A DNA stretch of 64,000 bases from Megalobrama amblycephala (GCF_018812025.1 NC_063061.1:7544711-7608710), one strand, 5' to 3'. Numbered from the stretch's first letter, positions 11,740 through 24,455 are shown. A program made the numbers and translations. The notes: generated by a model from the letters alone, not told the origin.

Positions 11740-12269
11740 TACGCATAAGCACCATTAAACAATACATTTGGAGTTTATAAAATACACACATGTCAGACGT
11801 CAGTGGAAGCATCAATAAACAGTGAATTCAAATATAATTTGCCGACATTTATTCATATCAGACACACATAATGGGTCTAAGTAACTATAAAGTTTACTAT
11901 CTTATTCTTCTAGTTCACCAGCCACTTACTGCATATATTTCAGGAGAAACTGATGTATTCACCTGCTGTAAATCAGACTGACAGAACTCTGTGAACTGCA
12001 GTGCAAACTAAGATGGCGGCGCCCATCTCGCATTATAGATCAAGATAAAGATCATTTCTAAAGGTTTTTAAACGACAAAACACACTCATTCACACATATT
12101 TGAGAATCGGAATATCATATAGTTAAAGCCATGTAAGCAAGTTTGCGAATATTTTAAATAAAAAAGGAAAAACAAAATAATAGTGATCCATCTCTCATAC
12201 AGTGTTATTGTGGCTACGTTCAGCGCTCGTGATGCGCACGCGTCGCCATGGAAACAATAAGGGCAAACC

Positions 12270-13826
12270 ATAGACTGTAAAAAAAGATGGACGACGCGAC
12301 GCCGCTTCCTTCCATTGTATCCACAAGTTTCCTACGCCCCATGAGGCCTTGCGTCAAACGTGGGAGCGTCTTCCGGTTCGAAGTAAACAAGCTGGACATG
12401 ACACTCATTCATTCAACAGTTGACAGTCATTCAAGATTTAACGATCCAAACTTGCGAACGTTTGTTTTTTACTTAAAGATTTAAGATTCCGGCATCAATA
12501 TTTGAACAGTGTTTTACAATAAAAAAAAATGTTACAGTAATAGTAATGTATTAATTTATGTCAGGAGTCCACATCAATCATGCTAAATCTAACTGATATT
12601 TATATTGACATAAAAAGAAAACACAGACCTATTCAGTTACTCCACTACGGCTTTTAAATCCAAAGGCTTACACATATATTGATAACCCTATGTTTACGTC
12701 ACTTTTCTGAGCATTTCTATTTATTTTCCTCTAAATTATGCGATGATTGCTATCCGAGGATGTTTGCGCGATCTCTCCGTCTATCTATCCTGATCCTTTC
12801 AGCCAGAGCAACAGAGCAACAGAGGGAGCTCATGAGTTATAGGAGTTAACCGGAGTGTGTGAATCTGTGAAAGATATGCATTTGTCAGGAATCAACAGGC
12901 ACAGAGAAGAGACAGATAAAACATTAAACCAAATAAATACACGATTATAATCACATAAGAATTGTCTTCGTTCCTCAAGCAGTCTTTGATATTTTCCATA
13001 AACGTGTGTATTTAATATCGCAATGGTTAACATAAGTAGCCTTTAGCATCGCATACAGTGGAAACGCGACTGGCTCTGGCACGCACGATACGTTAGGAGT
13101 AAAATATCACATCATAAGGCTTTGGTGCTAGCATCAGTGACAGGTGAAGTACAGACAGCGGGTTGTTCATGTATTGCAGGGCCAGGATGCTCTTGTAGTC
13201 ATGCAGCAGCACTTTTGTGGAAGGTCAGTAAAGTAAAGAGCAATTAAGGGCACGAAAACTGTTTATTGTATTGTGATATTAACTAATAATGTAGTAAACC
13301 GAGATGTTGTCCCTGAGCACCATAATGACATCTCTCATAAAGATTTGCAACTTTACAAAGTAAACAATGATCCAAAAAACACTTAGCCTCTTTTGCTAAT
13401 TAGCACACAAAATACCATTGGTATGCTGCTTCCGCCGCCTCACCGGAAGTTGTACCCACGTTCTCTTTTACAGTAGCGCCCCGCGGAAACAGGTGGATAT
13501 TTTCCAGAGAAACATGCTCGCAGCCATCTTTAGAATATTGTCTTTGAACTTCCGTTTTTGCGGTAGCCCTGTATATTTCTATGGCATAGCTGTTGAAGAA
13601 TAATTAGCTGGTGAAGTGGATTTAGGTGTTGTAGAGTTAATGAAAGTTATCATGAGCATTGTTATATTTAAAGCAGATGGTCTTAACAAATGTCAGCAGA
13701 CCGGAAAGATTTTAAAATGAGCAGTTCATTCATAAATACAAAAGATAGCTGTGGAAATACAAGCCGGAAGTCAAACGACAACGAGCGCAGCGCTAAAAAG
13801 GGGCGGGGCTACATAAAGTCTATAGG
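12270..13826. mobile_element. Element with CATAGACTGTA-type ends hosting the 1.2-kb unit
   Basis: CATAGACTGTAAAAA on the left and ACATAAAGTCTATAGG on the right look like diverged inverted termini. Together they bracket the 12318-13499 unit. The boundaries are approximate and the superfamily unknown. Confidence 0.4.
12318..13499. mobile_element. 1.2-kb element with TATCCAC...GTGGATA ends, copy 1
   Basis: The same sequence recurs at 22375-23643 in a different host element, starting and ending at the same bases. Inverted termini are ATCCACAAGTTTCC and GGAAACAGGTGGAT. On the minus strand an open frame of 67 codons (12830-13033) corresponds to the C-terminal part of the longer frame in copy 2. 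No transposase motif is recognised. Confidence 0.7.
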
Positions 13827-15647
13827 CCGATGAATGGGCGCTGACACATTACGCAATTCGTCAAAAAAAAAAGTTTGGAGCCTGGGCATGCGCAGAAGGA
13901 ATCGTCAGTGGAGCCCGGAGGCGGAGTCGCGGTATCAAACTTCCGCCCAGGCGGCTGCGTCATCATTCATGTATTTTAAACAGACTATAAAAATTATACA
14001 CAATTTAAAATTCTACCTATAAAATAATAGGCTATTCTGTTTCTAGAGCAATAATATTTTGCTATGAAACAGCAAATTCAGTAGATAAAATCAATATAAT
14101 ATGGTATAAAATCATAATGCCCATTTCACGTCAGAAACGGTCCTGCCATTTTAAATCAAGTTCAACTAACGTTACAGGAGATCGATTGCTGTAATTAGAG
14201 TAACTTAGGCTATCATTAGTTTTGTCCTGCTAATTATTATTTTATACCCATAAAAATAATAAGTAACTGCCAGATAAGGATCACCTGCTTTTTCCCGACA
14301 TGGTTAAGATTAGGTGTGTTATCTTAACTAATAACATTTATTAGGCTAATTAGCTTATAACGCCCATAATGTTACAGAAAAAAGTTCAGTGATCCATCAG
14401 ATCCTGTAGGTCGGTTAGTACAGTAACAGTTTACTGCTGAACAACTCATTTTGTTGGTTAAATAACAAAGAAATCGAAAATTAATAGTTAATTAATACAT
14501 CTTCAATCTCCCCTCGAAGCTCCGACAGTCCTCAGACAAGCTGTCAATCAACTTCGAATCATGACGACACCCCCCCGTTTTTATAGCATCAAATTGCTAG
14601 CTAAAATCTAAATCATCACAAAAACGAACACTTGAATATATATCAGCGTGATAACAACTACCTTAAATGACCAAAACCATGTTTCAAAAAGTTTTATTTG
14701 AAGCAGAATTTATTTTTAAGTTTTCACTGAAGTCTCATTCGACTGCATTGAGAGGGCGGGGTTTATGACCTGTACTGCATCCAGCCTCCAGGGGGCAATC
14801 AAAGAGCCCGCAGCTTCACTTTTCAGGACGTATGAGACACACCCGGGGCAAACGTTCTTAAAATAAGGGTCACCTTAAAAAAACTCACTCTGTTGGTCAG
14901 TTAGAATATTTTAAACTCACGCTTGAAAGGTGTGCGTATCCTGGGTGTTTTAATATTAGAAAGCCTAAAAGAAAATTTTTGTCAGGACAGAAATTTGTGA
15001 CTTTTCATAGATTTCCTATACACAATCCTGAGTGAATGAAACTGTGGTTGCTATGCCTACGTCAACCGTGACCTTTTCAACGTAATTGCGTATTACGCGA
15101 CGTCACGAACACGCTTCGGAGAAAAGAGCAAAGCCAGCATTTGTGCTTATAAAAGTTAAACTTTTTTTTTTTTTTTTTTTAAATGACCGATTGTTTTGCT
15201 AGATAAGACCCTTATTCATCGTCTGGTGTCGTTTAAAGCCCTTTGAAGCTGCACTGAAGCTGCCATTTGGACCTTCAACCGTTTGGTGCCCATTGAAATG
15301 AATGATGTGGAGAAAAATCCTAGAATGTTTACATCAAAAACCTTAATTTCTTTTCGACTGAAGAAAGAAAGATATGGACATCTTGGATGACATGGGGGTG
15401 AGTAAATTATCAGCAAAAGTTTATTTAAAAGTGAACTAATCCTTTAATGAAGCTGTTTCTGTGACAGCTACAGATCTCCAATGTAATACTCCAGTGTCCA
15501 AATTCACTTACTTATTTCATTCACTTATTTCCCATACAGCGGACTCTAATGTAATTTGCTATAGGCAATAGTGAATAAGTGAATGAGTGAGTGATTTTTG
15601 AGACAGTATATGTTACATGAACAGTTAACCACTTTCAGTGAATCAAT

Positions 15648-15684
15648 AAAAAAATAAAAAAATAAAAAAATAAAAAAATAAAAA
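15648..15684. repeat. (A7T)n short tandem repeat
   Basis: About four units of AAAAAAAT (8-bp period). Confidence 0.9.
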
Positions 15685-16707
15685 TTCCATAATGGCAATG
15701 CCACTCCTAAACATCAAACCTTAATCAGCAGCAGTCCAGGATGAAATTAGGCAACTCGTGAAAGTGGCTTAGATGCTGCAGCCCTATTTATACCATCAGG
15801 ACTCACCCAGTGCTTTGAAGAGAGCTTTACACCCAGAACTCAACTAATCCTGCTTTGGCCTCGACCATCAGAGGATTAGCAATGCTATCTCTCTCTCTAT
15901 CTCTTTTCCTCTCAATGGATCATTGATTGTTTCAGTGCAGTTGGCTCTCAAGTCAATTTGTTTAATACCTTACTTGTTTAAACATACTAGCGATACATCA
16001 AAATGCTCTGCTTTTACAATATTTTTTTCTAATTATTATTAGTTCTTGTTAAGGCAAACATTACAATTAATATTGCTCCTACTTAGGGTCAGGAGTTTGT
16101 TTCAAATCATTAACCTTAAGTATTAAATCTGGCACATAGTCCTGCACTGTTGGTACTACAGACATGAATGATGCCTTAATTCATATGGCTTTTTGAGGAA
16201 AGGTCACACAGTCACGAAAAGCATGCACATCAAAAATGAAAATAACAAAAACAAAAAATAAGAACATTTTGTCATAATTTACTCACCCTCATATTGTTCC
16301 AAGCTCATTATATTGGAATGTCTGCATCATGTCAAATATTTCATGATAAAAACATAATTTAAAGAATTACACTAAACTGTGTGAGATAAAATGAAAATAG
16401 TTCTGAGCATCCAAGTAAGCTAATGTAAACCTAACTGCTGAATACACAGGACATAGATAAACCTTCACTGAATTGACACTGTCATTTTTATGGAATCGAA
16501 ATGAATTAAATTATAACTCGCCTAAAAAGATGCGTTTACACACTGATGTTGTACTCCTTCACTTGCTTTAAAGCTGGAAAGTTTTGCAATTTGAAAGTTA
16601 TCATCTATTTTTAAAATGCAGTATGAGTGTTGTGGCCAGTGGGGTGGAAGGTGACTATTGTCTGATTTATGCATTTACTTGATTTTATTTTATTTTGCAT
16701 TTACTTT
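15685..16707. other. No gene recognised; MITE debris
   Basis: Mostly unrecognised AT-rich sequence. At 16262-16330 there is a fragment resembling the TTTACTCACCCTCAT subterminal region of the TTAA-type MITEs. No coding signal. Confidence 0.4.
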
Positions 16708-17696
16708 CATCAAATGTGCCCTAGAATCAAAAATTGAATTTACCTTGGCATAATTGAATAACAAGAGTTCAGTACATGGAAATGACATACAGTGAGTCTC
16801 AAACACCATTGTTTCCTCCTTCTTGTGTAAATCTCATTTGTTTAAAAGACCTCCGAAGAACAGGCGAATCTCAACATAACACCGACTGTTACGTAACAGT
16901 CGGGATCATTAATATGTATGACCCCAATATTTGCATATGCCAGCCCATGTTCAAGGCATTACACAAGGGCAGCCAGTATTACGTCTGGATCTGTGCACAG
17001 CTGAATCATCAGACTAGGTAAGCAAAGCAAGAACAATAGCAAAAAATGGCAGATGGAGCGATAATAACTGGACATGATCCATGATTAACATGATATTTTT
17101 AGTGATATTTGTAAATTGTCTTTATAAATGTTTTGTTAGCATGTTGCTAATGTACTGTTAAATGTGGTTAAAGTTACCATCGTTTCTTACTGTATTCACA
17201 GAGACAAGAGAGCTGTCGCTATTTTCATTTTTAAACACTTGCAGTCTGTATAATGCATAAACACAACTTCATTCTTTATAAATCTCTCCAACAGTGTGTA
17301 ATGTTAGCTTTAGCCACGAAGCACTGCCTCAAACTCATTCAGAATCAAATGTAAACATCCAAATAAATACTATACTCACATGATCTGACGCATGCATGCA
17401 GTATGCATGACAAACATCTTGTAAAGATCCATTTGAGGGTTATATTAGCTGTGTGAACTTTGTAAATGTATATATATTATAGTCGAGAGCTCGGGGGGGC
17501 AGTGGAACGCGCAATTTTAAAGGGGCCGCAGCCTGAATCGGTGCATAGTTAATGATGCCCCAAAATAGGCAGTTAAAAAAATTAATAAAAAAAAATCTAT
17601 GGTGTATTTTGAGCTGAAACTTCACAGACACACTTCAGGGGACACCTTAGACTTATTATTACATCTTGTAAAAACTGGTTCTAGGGTAGATTTAAG
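16708..17696 (-). mobile_element. MITE copy B (inverted relative to 10761-11739)
   Basis: Near full-length reverse-complement copy of the 10761-11739 element, including the 22-bp palindrome (16882-16903). It is more diverged at the edge near 17690. Approximate ends; non-coding. Confidence 0.7.
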
Positions 17697-17935
17697 TACG
17701 TATCTGTATCCTGTTTTCGATGGGACTCGAACTTCGAGCGAGAGGCGAAATCTTCTGCTTGATTTGCACGTGAGGATCTGTGAGGATTTGTTCATTTGCA
17801 AGCATTGCTATGATTACCATGAGTGATTTGCACTGTTCAGGACACCAGGAGCAGTGAGCAGTGGGGTTTGATAATAGGACCGCTGAGTCCCATTAACGAT
17901 TGTTAAAAGTCGGACTATTGCAAGGCTGAATGTGC

Positions 17936-19642
17936 TTTAAAGTCCCCCTGTAGTCACTTATTTTATCCCTTAAAACTCATCTTTGATCACCAAAAAAAAT
18001 TTAAGTGAAAAAAATGTCTTCATGCCTTAACATAGCTTGAATGTAACTCTACACCAGGGATGGACAACTCCGGTCCTGGAGGGCCAGTGTCCTGCAGAGT
18101 TTATCTCCATCCCTGATAAAAACTCACTTGCCTATAACTTTCTACTAATCCTAAAGACCTTGATTAGCTGGTTCAGGTGTGTTTGATTAGGGTTGGAGCT
18201 AAACTCTGCTGGATACTGGCCCTCCAGGACCGGAGTTGTCCATCCCTGCTCTACACCTTTGCCTCATTTAATATACATGGATCAATGAATATTAGCCCCA
18301 CCTCCACTCGCTCACGCCAGTTCGGAGAGTCTACTGTTGCTGTAGTGACGAGCAATTTGTTGTTTGTGTTATGGATATTGAAGAAAAAAGCTTGCTTCAC
18401 TTCGTATATTCAGTTTAACAGCTGTGCAACTCAACTGCTCACATATTTTCTGACGCTTAAATTGTGTTTTAAATTATGAATTGGTAAAACGCCTTTGCAA
18501 AACGGTCTGAAATCCACTTGCATTTGTTTGGACTGCTCTCTTACTGAATCACCTGAAGCGATTTCTCAGTAAAACAGACAGTATTGAGAGAACAAGCTGC
18601 CGTTTTCCTCTGTGAACATGTGCCAAATGGATGTATGACAAATTTCGTTGCTTTTTGGAGTGTTTCAGATTTAAAAAAAAAAAACATTCAGATGAAATCC
18701 TGCAGGCGCCCGTGCCTTCTCCGTACATGAAATAAATCCACATCCTTGAATCCACATTTACTTGAACTTATCAGGTAGGCTAATATCTATGGTTTGACAC
18801 ATTCCAGAGGCGGACCAAAATCAGAATTTATAATGGACTGAATAGCTCTCTCTCTGATTCCACACTGACTGAATATGCACATGAATCTCGGTCACATGCA
18901 CACGCTCAGAGCAATATTGTTTTAGCTTAGTTTTATAATATTAAAATATTTCGAAGGACAAACACATGAACTTTATTGGCTTTACTTCAAGTCAGCTGTC
19001 ACTTTACTTTGGCACGAGCCCCTATGCGCTCGCACACTTGGCACAGCCCTTGCGACGGTTCTGTCATTAATTAATATGAATTAATATGATTAGCCTTTTG
19101 CTTGACTACGTTGTCAAACAGCTAATAATATGTGTTGCTAATGTTACACACACCATTCCCGTTCTTCATCTCAGAGTCAGACAGCTGCCTTCTAACAATC
19201 AGTAATCCTTACAAACACTTTGAACAACTCAGAACATCAGTGGAGAAAGGCATAGTTCATCGTAACATCATAATAGACTAATAAATAATAGATATTGCTA
19301 AATCTACACAATTTTTCATATCAACAGAATATATACCAGGATAACCTGGCTTCTCTCAAGACTTTTCTGCTTCAGAGCAGTCATAGTTAACGATATACCA
19401 AAGCCTGCCGGCACGTTGATGTGATTGGTTACAAGGTAGTCTGTAACGTCACAAACACCCACGAATTTCAAACCGCAGGTTTTAGACTGTCTTTGGTTTA
19501 CTGCAGTTTCAAACATGAAATACTCAGCAATGGTGCTGACTTATGAATTTGCACATGGTTTGTCTTAAAGCATATTAAAAACACTACATAGACATATAGA
19601 CAACATTAAAAACTTGATTTTCACCACAGGGGATCTTTAAAG
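17936..19642. mobile_element. 1.7-kb element with TTTAAAGTCCCCCTGT end
   Basis: The left end TTTAAAGTCCCCCTGTAGTCA and right end CACCACAGGGGATCTTTAAA are inverted with a few mismatches. A 194-bp hAT MITE is nested at 18055-18248. The small open frames within it have no domain. Non-autonomous; superfamily not assigned. Confidence 0.6.
18055..18248. mobile_element. 194-bp hAT-type MITE, nearly palindromic
   Basis: CAGGGATGGACAACTCCGG at the left and CCGGAGTTGTCCATCCCTG at the right are exact inverted repeats that extend inward. The 8-bp target duplication CTCTACAC is perfect at 18047-18054 and 18249-18256. A recent insertion into the 17936-19642 element. Confidence 0.9.
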
Positions 19643-20431
19643 ACTATTAAGGACTTGTGTGAGTTATCATGCTTATAGGTGTTTCTGTCATTTGAGCTGT
19701 TTACAAATGTCAAAAAAAAAGCATTGCATATTTGCACTACAACTTCCTATTAAGTGCATGAAAAAAAATAAAAAAGAATGTTATTTACAGTTGTGAAATA
19801 TATCATGGTGTGAGTTTGAGTTTATCGTTTATGTTTTGCATTCCTTGAAGTGTCCTTAAGTGCATACAGCATCCCTTCCTTGCATGTCCTTGAAGTGTGC
19901 TGTATGCACTTTTACTATTATTGAAATAAGTTTGTTACAAGTTTAAAAAAAAATCAGACTTTTCAACTGCCACGTCACAGTGACGTATGCCATTAAAGTA
20001 CCGGAAGAGAGATTCAAAAGCAGTCGGCTAACTCAGCTCAAATTCCAAACTGTGTTTTTGCACCCTTGAAGGGCACTTCTAGAAGGGGACGCCATTTGTA
20101 GGGGCATTCCAAATGAAAACGAACAACTCAGTCCCTTCACGAAGGGAACATGCGATGGTCACTTCAAGGAAGTAATTTAATCATTTATGGTCATGTGACC
20201 CTGGGTGACAAGCACTCATGATTCATTTTAAATCTAGATATGGTGGGAGATTAACGTATAAAAAGAATAAGTCAAGTTGTTTTGTTGTGATATATTACAC
20301 ACATTTTCATCATGCATTTCATATCACGTTTGAAGAAGTTTCATAGCTAAAAATGTGTTTAATGCTTTGTGTTTAATGCTTAACTTATAAAGTTAAGAGC
20401 AGATTGGGAACACACACAAACATATACACAT

Positions 20432-20439
<8 letters not shown>
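19643..20439. other. No gene; one small hairpin
   Basis: No coding signal apart from unsupported short frames. At 19859-19910 there is a hairpin with perfect 13-bp arms (AGTGCATACAGCA and its complement at 19898-19910). Confidence 0.5.

Positions 20440-20479
<40 letters not shown>
20440..20479. repeat. (TA)n microsatellite, left part
   Basis: About 20 TA units directly left of the element at 20480-21591. Confidence 0.95.
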
Positions 20480-20482
<3 letters not shown>

Positions 20483-21586
20483 CAATATCACACGAGTAGC
20501 CGTGCAATATGGCTGTATATCAGCACGCTGTGATTCGTCCGTAGGCACGAGGCCGCACGCCTCCATCTAAAGGCGTATTAATGTAATGTTCACTCAATCC
20601 ATATTACTTAATGGACATATTTATATAAAATCATATTTATTAACAATAATATTTAGAACAACAAATAAGCACAATTGTACAGTTCAGTCAAACATAAAGC
20701 ACTAGTTATTAAAAAAAAATTAGGTCACCATTTATGCTTGTATGTGGGTTTTTACAAATATTTAACGAATGAAAAGGATTTTAAAGAGCGTGTGACAAAA
20801 CCTCCTAACTCCATTGGATCCTCAAACTGTCAATCAAATGCCTCATTAATCTGCCTCACCTCCGGAATGAAGTGCGCACGCAGTTTGGACATCTCCTCTG
20901 TGCAATGCAAAGGTAAATAAAGATCTGATGTTTGGAAAAAAAAATTGTAAAGCGTTTTCTTTACTCAAAAAACCATATGTTTATAAAGTTTAATGTTTTA
21001 CGTATTTGAAGAGCGGAGAAGAGTCTGATATGTCCCGTCTAGTTGTAGCCAATATGCTATATAAGGATGTAACGTAACGTTTATTATTATCAAATTTAAT
21101 ATAGCACAATTCGACTTGCTCTGGAACAAATAATAGATTAATAAGACCAAAGATTGCCCGTTCTATGTACTCAAATTGAATTATGTCTCGTGTTTAACCA
21201 CTATAAGAGCCAGCGGCAAATCCCTGAGGCACTGGCCGAGATTAAGCTGTTGTCGGCGGTTACAGAAGCACTGAACGGCCGCTGACACACTCGAGCTTGC
21301 ATCTCCGAAAACGTCAAAACAAATTGTAAAATAGGCGCTGTTATTAAATATGAGTCACATATTTCAGGTCTAAACAACAACATTCTCGCTTAAAAAACTA
21401 TTAAAACTATAGTTCGTGGTACAAGAAGTAGTATTTGTAAAAATTATGGTTGATTTGATCGGCCGCCATGACGGTCACTTCAAGCGGAGTGATACAAACG
21501 GTGAAAAGGCAGTAGGAGTGCTGTTATCACTGAAATATCGCATGGCTATCAGCCAATCAGATTCGAGAACCAGACAGAACTGTATG

Positions 21587-21591
<5 letters not shown>
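20480..21591. mobile_element. About 1.1-kb element lodged in a TA microsatellite
   Basis: The sequence between two TA arrays has related motifs at its ends: AATATCACACG and CAATATGGCTGTATATCAGC near the left, and TATCACTGAAATATCGCATGG and GGCTATCAGCC near the right (inverted). It looks like a transposon that targets TA repeats and splits one array. Boundaries are set by the arrays. It is non-coding; the short frames inside have no recognisable domain. Confidence 0.5.

Positions 21592-21626
<35 letters not shown>
21592..21626. repeat. (TA)n microsatellite, right part
   Basis: About 17 TA units directly right of the 20480-21591 element. Confidence 0.95.
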
Positions 21627-21628
<2 letters not shown>

Positions 21629-22127
21629 CATATTGAACATTTTAAGACATTCTGCGTTTCGCGGTCTAGTTTTGTTATGGTACCATGTGAAGCTAATGAG
21701 GAAATTACGTGGTCTTTCATTGTTCCCTTCACTAAGTGCGTTCCAGACAGGCTTCATAATGACACAAGTGCCCTGTTCCCTCCCTCCTCAGTCAACACTG
21801 TTTCTCCAGAGCGGCTGCACAAGCTCTAAAGATGACACAGCTGTTTCACAATTGGCTGGATTCAATGATGACGTGTGTTTCATGTTTATTCTGAAACTTT
21901 CAGTTCTCCTAATGCTCACACATCCAAGTTTTTACAACAGTAAAAGCTATTTTCATATTATCTTAATGCCATATAGTGTCATATTTATCAAAAATAAAAC
22001 TGATAAAAATATATACCCCACTTTACTGGGATTTAAATTGTATGAGGCTTATGTTACATCTGACAACTCATCACATGTCTACATCCCATGTCCCATGTCT
22101 AAAATACCTAGCAATAATTACAATTAA

Positions 22128-23919
22128 AGGATTAGTTCACTTTCAAATAAAATTTTCCTGATACTTTACTCACCCCCATGTCATCCAAGATGTCCATGTC
22201 CTTCTTTCTTCAGTCAAAAAGAAATTAAGGTTTTTGATGAAAACATTCCAGGATTATTCTCCTTTAGTGGACTTCAATGGTCTCCAAACTTTGAAGGTCA
22301 AAATTAGTTTCAGTGCAGCTTCAAAGGGCTTTAAACAATACAATTGGAAGGCGGTCATTTGTTTTTATAAAGCATATCCACAAGTTTCCTACGCCCCATG
22401 AGGCCTTGCGTCAAATGTGGGAGTGTCTTCCGGTTCTAAGTAAACAAGCTAGACGTGACACTCATTCATCACAATTACTGTCATTCAACAGTTGACAGTA
22501 ATTCAAGATTTAACGATCCAAACTTGCGAACGTTTGTTTTTTACTTAAAGATTTAAGATTCCGGCATCAATATTTGAACAATGTTTTACAATAAAAAATG
22601 TTACAGTAATAGTAATTTATTAATTTATGTTAGGAGTGCACATCAATCATGCTGAATCTAACTGATATTTATATCATAAAAAGAAAACACAGACCTATTC
22701 AGTTGCGCCTGCTTCCATTTATTTGCGATCACAAGAACGCAAAAAACAACTCCACTAAGGCTTTTAAATCCAAAGGCTTACACATTTAGAAATATATTGA
22801 TAACATACCCTATGTTTACGTCACTTTTCTGAGCATTTCTATTTATTTTCCTCTAAATTATGCGATGATTGCTATCCGAGGATGTTTGCGCGATCTATCT
22901 ATCCTGATCATAGACGATCCTGATCCTTTCAGCCAGAGCAACAGAGGGAGCTCATGAGAAGACAACAGGAGTTATGAGTTATACTAGTTAACCGGAGTGT
23001 GTGAATCTGTGAAAGATATGCATTTGTCAGGAATCAACAGGCACAGGGAAGAGACAGATAAAACATTAAACCAATTAAATACACGATTATAATCACATAA
23101 GAATTGTCTTCGTTCCTCAAGCAGTCTCTGATATTTTCCATAAACGTGTGTATTTATTATCGCAATGGTTAACATAAGTAGCCTGTAGCATCGCATATAT
23201 GACAGTGGAAACGCGACTGGATCTGGCACGCACGACACGTTAGGAGTCAATAATATCACATCATAAGGCTTTGGTGCTAGCATCAGTGACAGGTGAAGTA
23301 CAGACAGCGGGTTGTTCATGTATTGCAGGGTCAGGATGCTCTTGTAGTCATGCAGCAGCACTTTTGTGGAAGGTCAGTAAAGTAAAGAGCAATTAAGGGC
23401 ACGTTTATTGTATTGTGATATTATTAACTAATAATGTAGTAAACTGAGATGTTGTCCCTGAGCACCGTAACGACATCTCTCATAAAGATTTGCAACTTTA
23501 CAAAGTAAACAATGATCCAAAAAACACTTAGCCTCTTCGCTAATTAGCACACAAAATACCATTGGTAGGCTGCTTCCGCCGCCTCACCGGAAGTTGTACC
23601 CACGTTCTCTTTTACAGTAGCGCCCCGCGGAAACAGGTGGATACATTTAAATTTTTTTCGAAAATGACTGATCGTTTCGCTAGATAAGACCCTTATTCCT
23701 CGTCTGGTATTGTTTAAAGCCTTTTAAAGCTGCACTGAAACTGTAATTTTGACCTTCAACCGTTTGGAGACCATTAAAGTCCACTATAAGGAGAATAATC
23801 CTGGAATGCTTTCATCAAAAACCTTCTTTTTGACTGAAGAAAGAAAGACATGAACATCTTGGATAACATGGGGGTTAGTAAATTATCAGGAAAATTTTAT
23901 TTGAAAGTGAACTAATCCT
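22128..23919. mobile_element. Long-inverted-repeat TTAA-type MITE hosting a 1.2-kb insert
   Basis: The arms 22128-22374 and 23644-23919 are inverted copies of the same family as 10057-15443, with TTAA at 22124-22127 and 23920-23923. All of the interior is the inserted 1.2-kb unit at 22375-23643. Without the insert the element would be a roughly 520-bp foldback MITE. Confidence 0.75.
22375..23643. mobile_element. 1.2-kb element with TATCCAC...GTGGATA ends, copy 2
   Basis: Second copy of the 12318-13499 unit with the same termini. The minus strand is open for 125 codons (22984-23361) in this copy. In copy 1 the same region is broken up. I do not recognise the encoded peptide, and two copies cannot show selection, so I treat the frame as part of the element. 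Confidence 0.7.
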
Positions 23920-23923
23920 TTAA

Positions 23924-24169
23924 TCACACATTCAAAAACACAACATAAAAACACATACCAAATATAACAGCAAGTAAAATATATATATATATTCCTTTAG
24001 CAAAATTGTTTGTATTATACACAAACACTGGTATATTATTAATAGTTATCCCTGTTTGAAATATATTCTAAGTAGTCCTCCTTTTGTAAATCTTCCCCAA
24101 ATCTTCATGTATGTTGGTTAGGGCTGTTCTGCCTATAGTTATAGACTAGTCATTGTAATTAACTATTAG
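23924..24169. other. No gene recognised
   Basis: AT-rich spacer with a short TA run near 23982. Nothing else recognisable. Confidence 0.4.
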
Positions 24170-24455
24170 GGTTGTATATACAAGGATTAGATAATGAAAC
24201 TGAATCATCTGGTTTTAGACCACAATCATTTATTAGTATGATGTGGGCTTGTAGGGCCTCCTTTTGCAGACAAGACAGCATCAATTTGTCTTACAGATAC
24301 AAGTCCTGCACAGTGGCCAGAGGGATTTTGAGCCATTCCTCTTCTAGAACAGCGGCCAGGTCACTATGTGATACTGGTGGAAGAAAACGTTTCCTGACTT
24401 GCTTCTTCAAAAACACACCCCAAAGTAGCTCAAAAATATTTAGATCTTGTGACTT
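24170..24455 (-). pseudogene. Tc1/mariner transposase C-terminal remnant
   Basis: On the minus strand, 24291-24452 reads SQDLNIFELLWG, followed by a basic stretch and EEEWLKIPLATVQ. This matches the SPDLNPIE-LWG block, with its catalytic glutamate context, and the EEW-KIP block near the C-terminus of Tc1-like DD34E transposases. The catalytic-region glutamate of the usual NPIE is altered (NIFE). A stop follows VQDLYL. The N-terminal DNA-binding part and the terminal repeats are not seen. A decayed fragment without function. Confidence 0.6.

Larger units (their letters stand above)
10057..15443. mobile_element. 5.4-kb long-inverted-repeat element with TTAA duplications
   Basis: The left arm (10057-about 10490) and right arm (about 15040-15443) are inverted copies: AGGATTACTCCACTTTTAAA against TTTAAAAGTGAACTAATCCT, continuing for roughly 400 bp. 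TTAA flanks both ends (10053-10056 and 15444-15447). The interior holds at least three other elements (10761-11739, about 12270-13826, 12318-13499) and further repeat-like blocks near 13830-13990 and 14520-14880. The TTAA duplication fits piggyBac or Kolobok; the AGG(G)AT termini are shared with 22128 and 54276. Confidence 0.7.

Noticed and set aside
21416..22127. Open frames of 137 and 164 codons
   Set aside because: They run through or beside the TA microsatellite and mobile-element ends, with no domain and no splice context.
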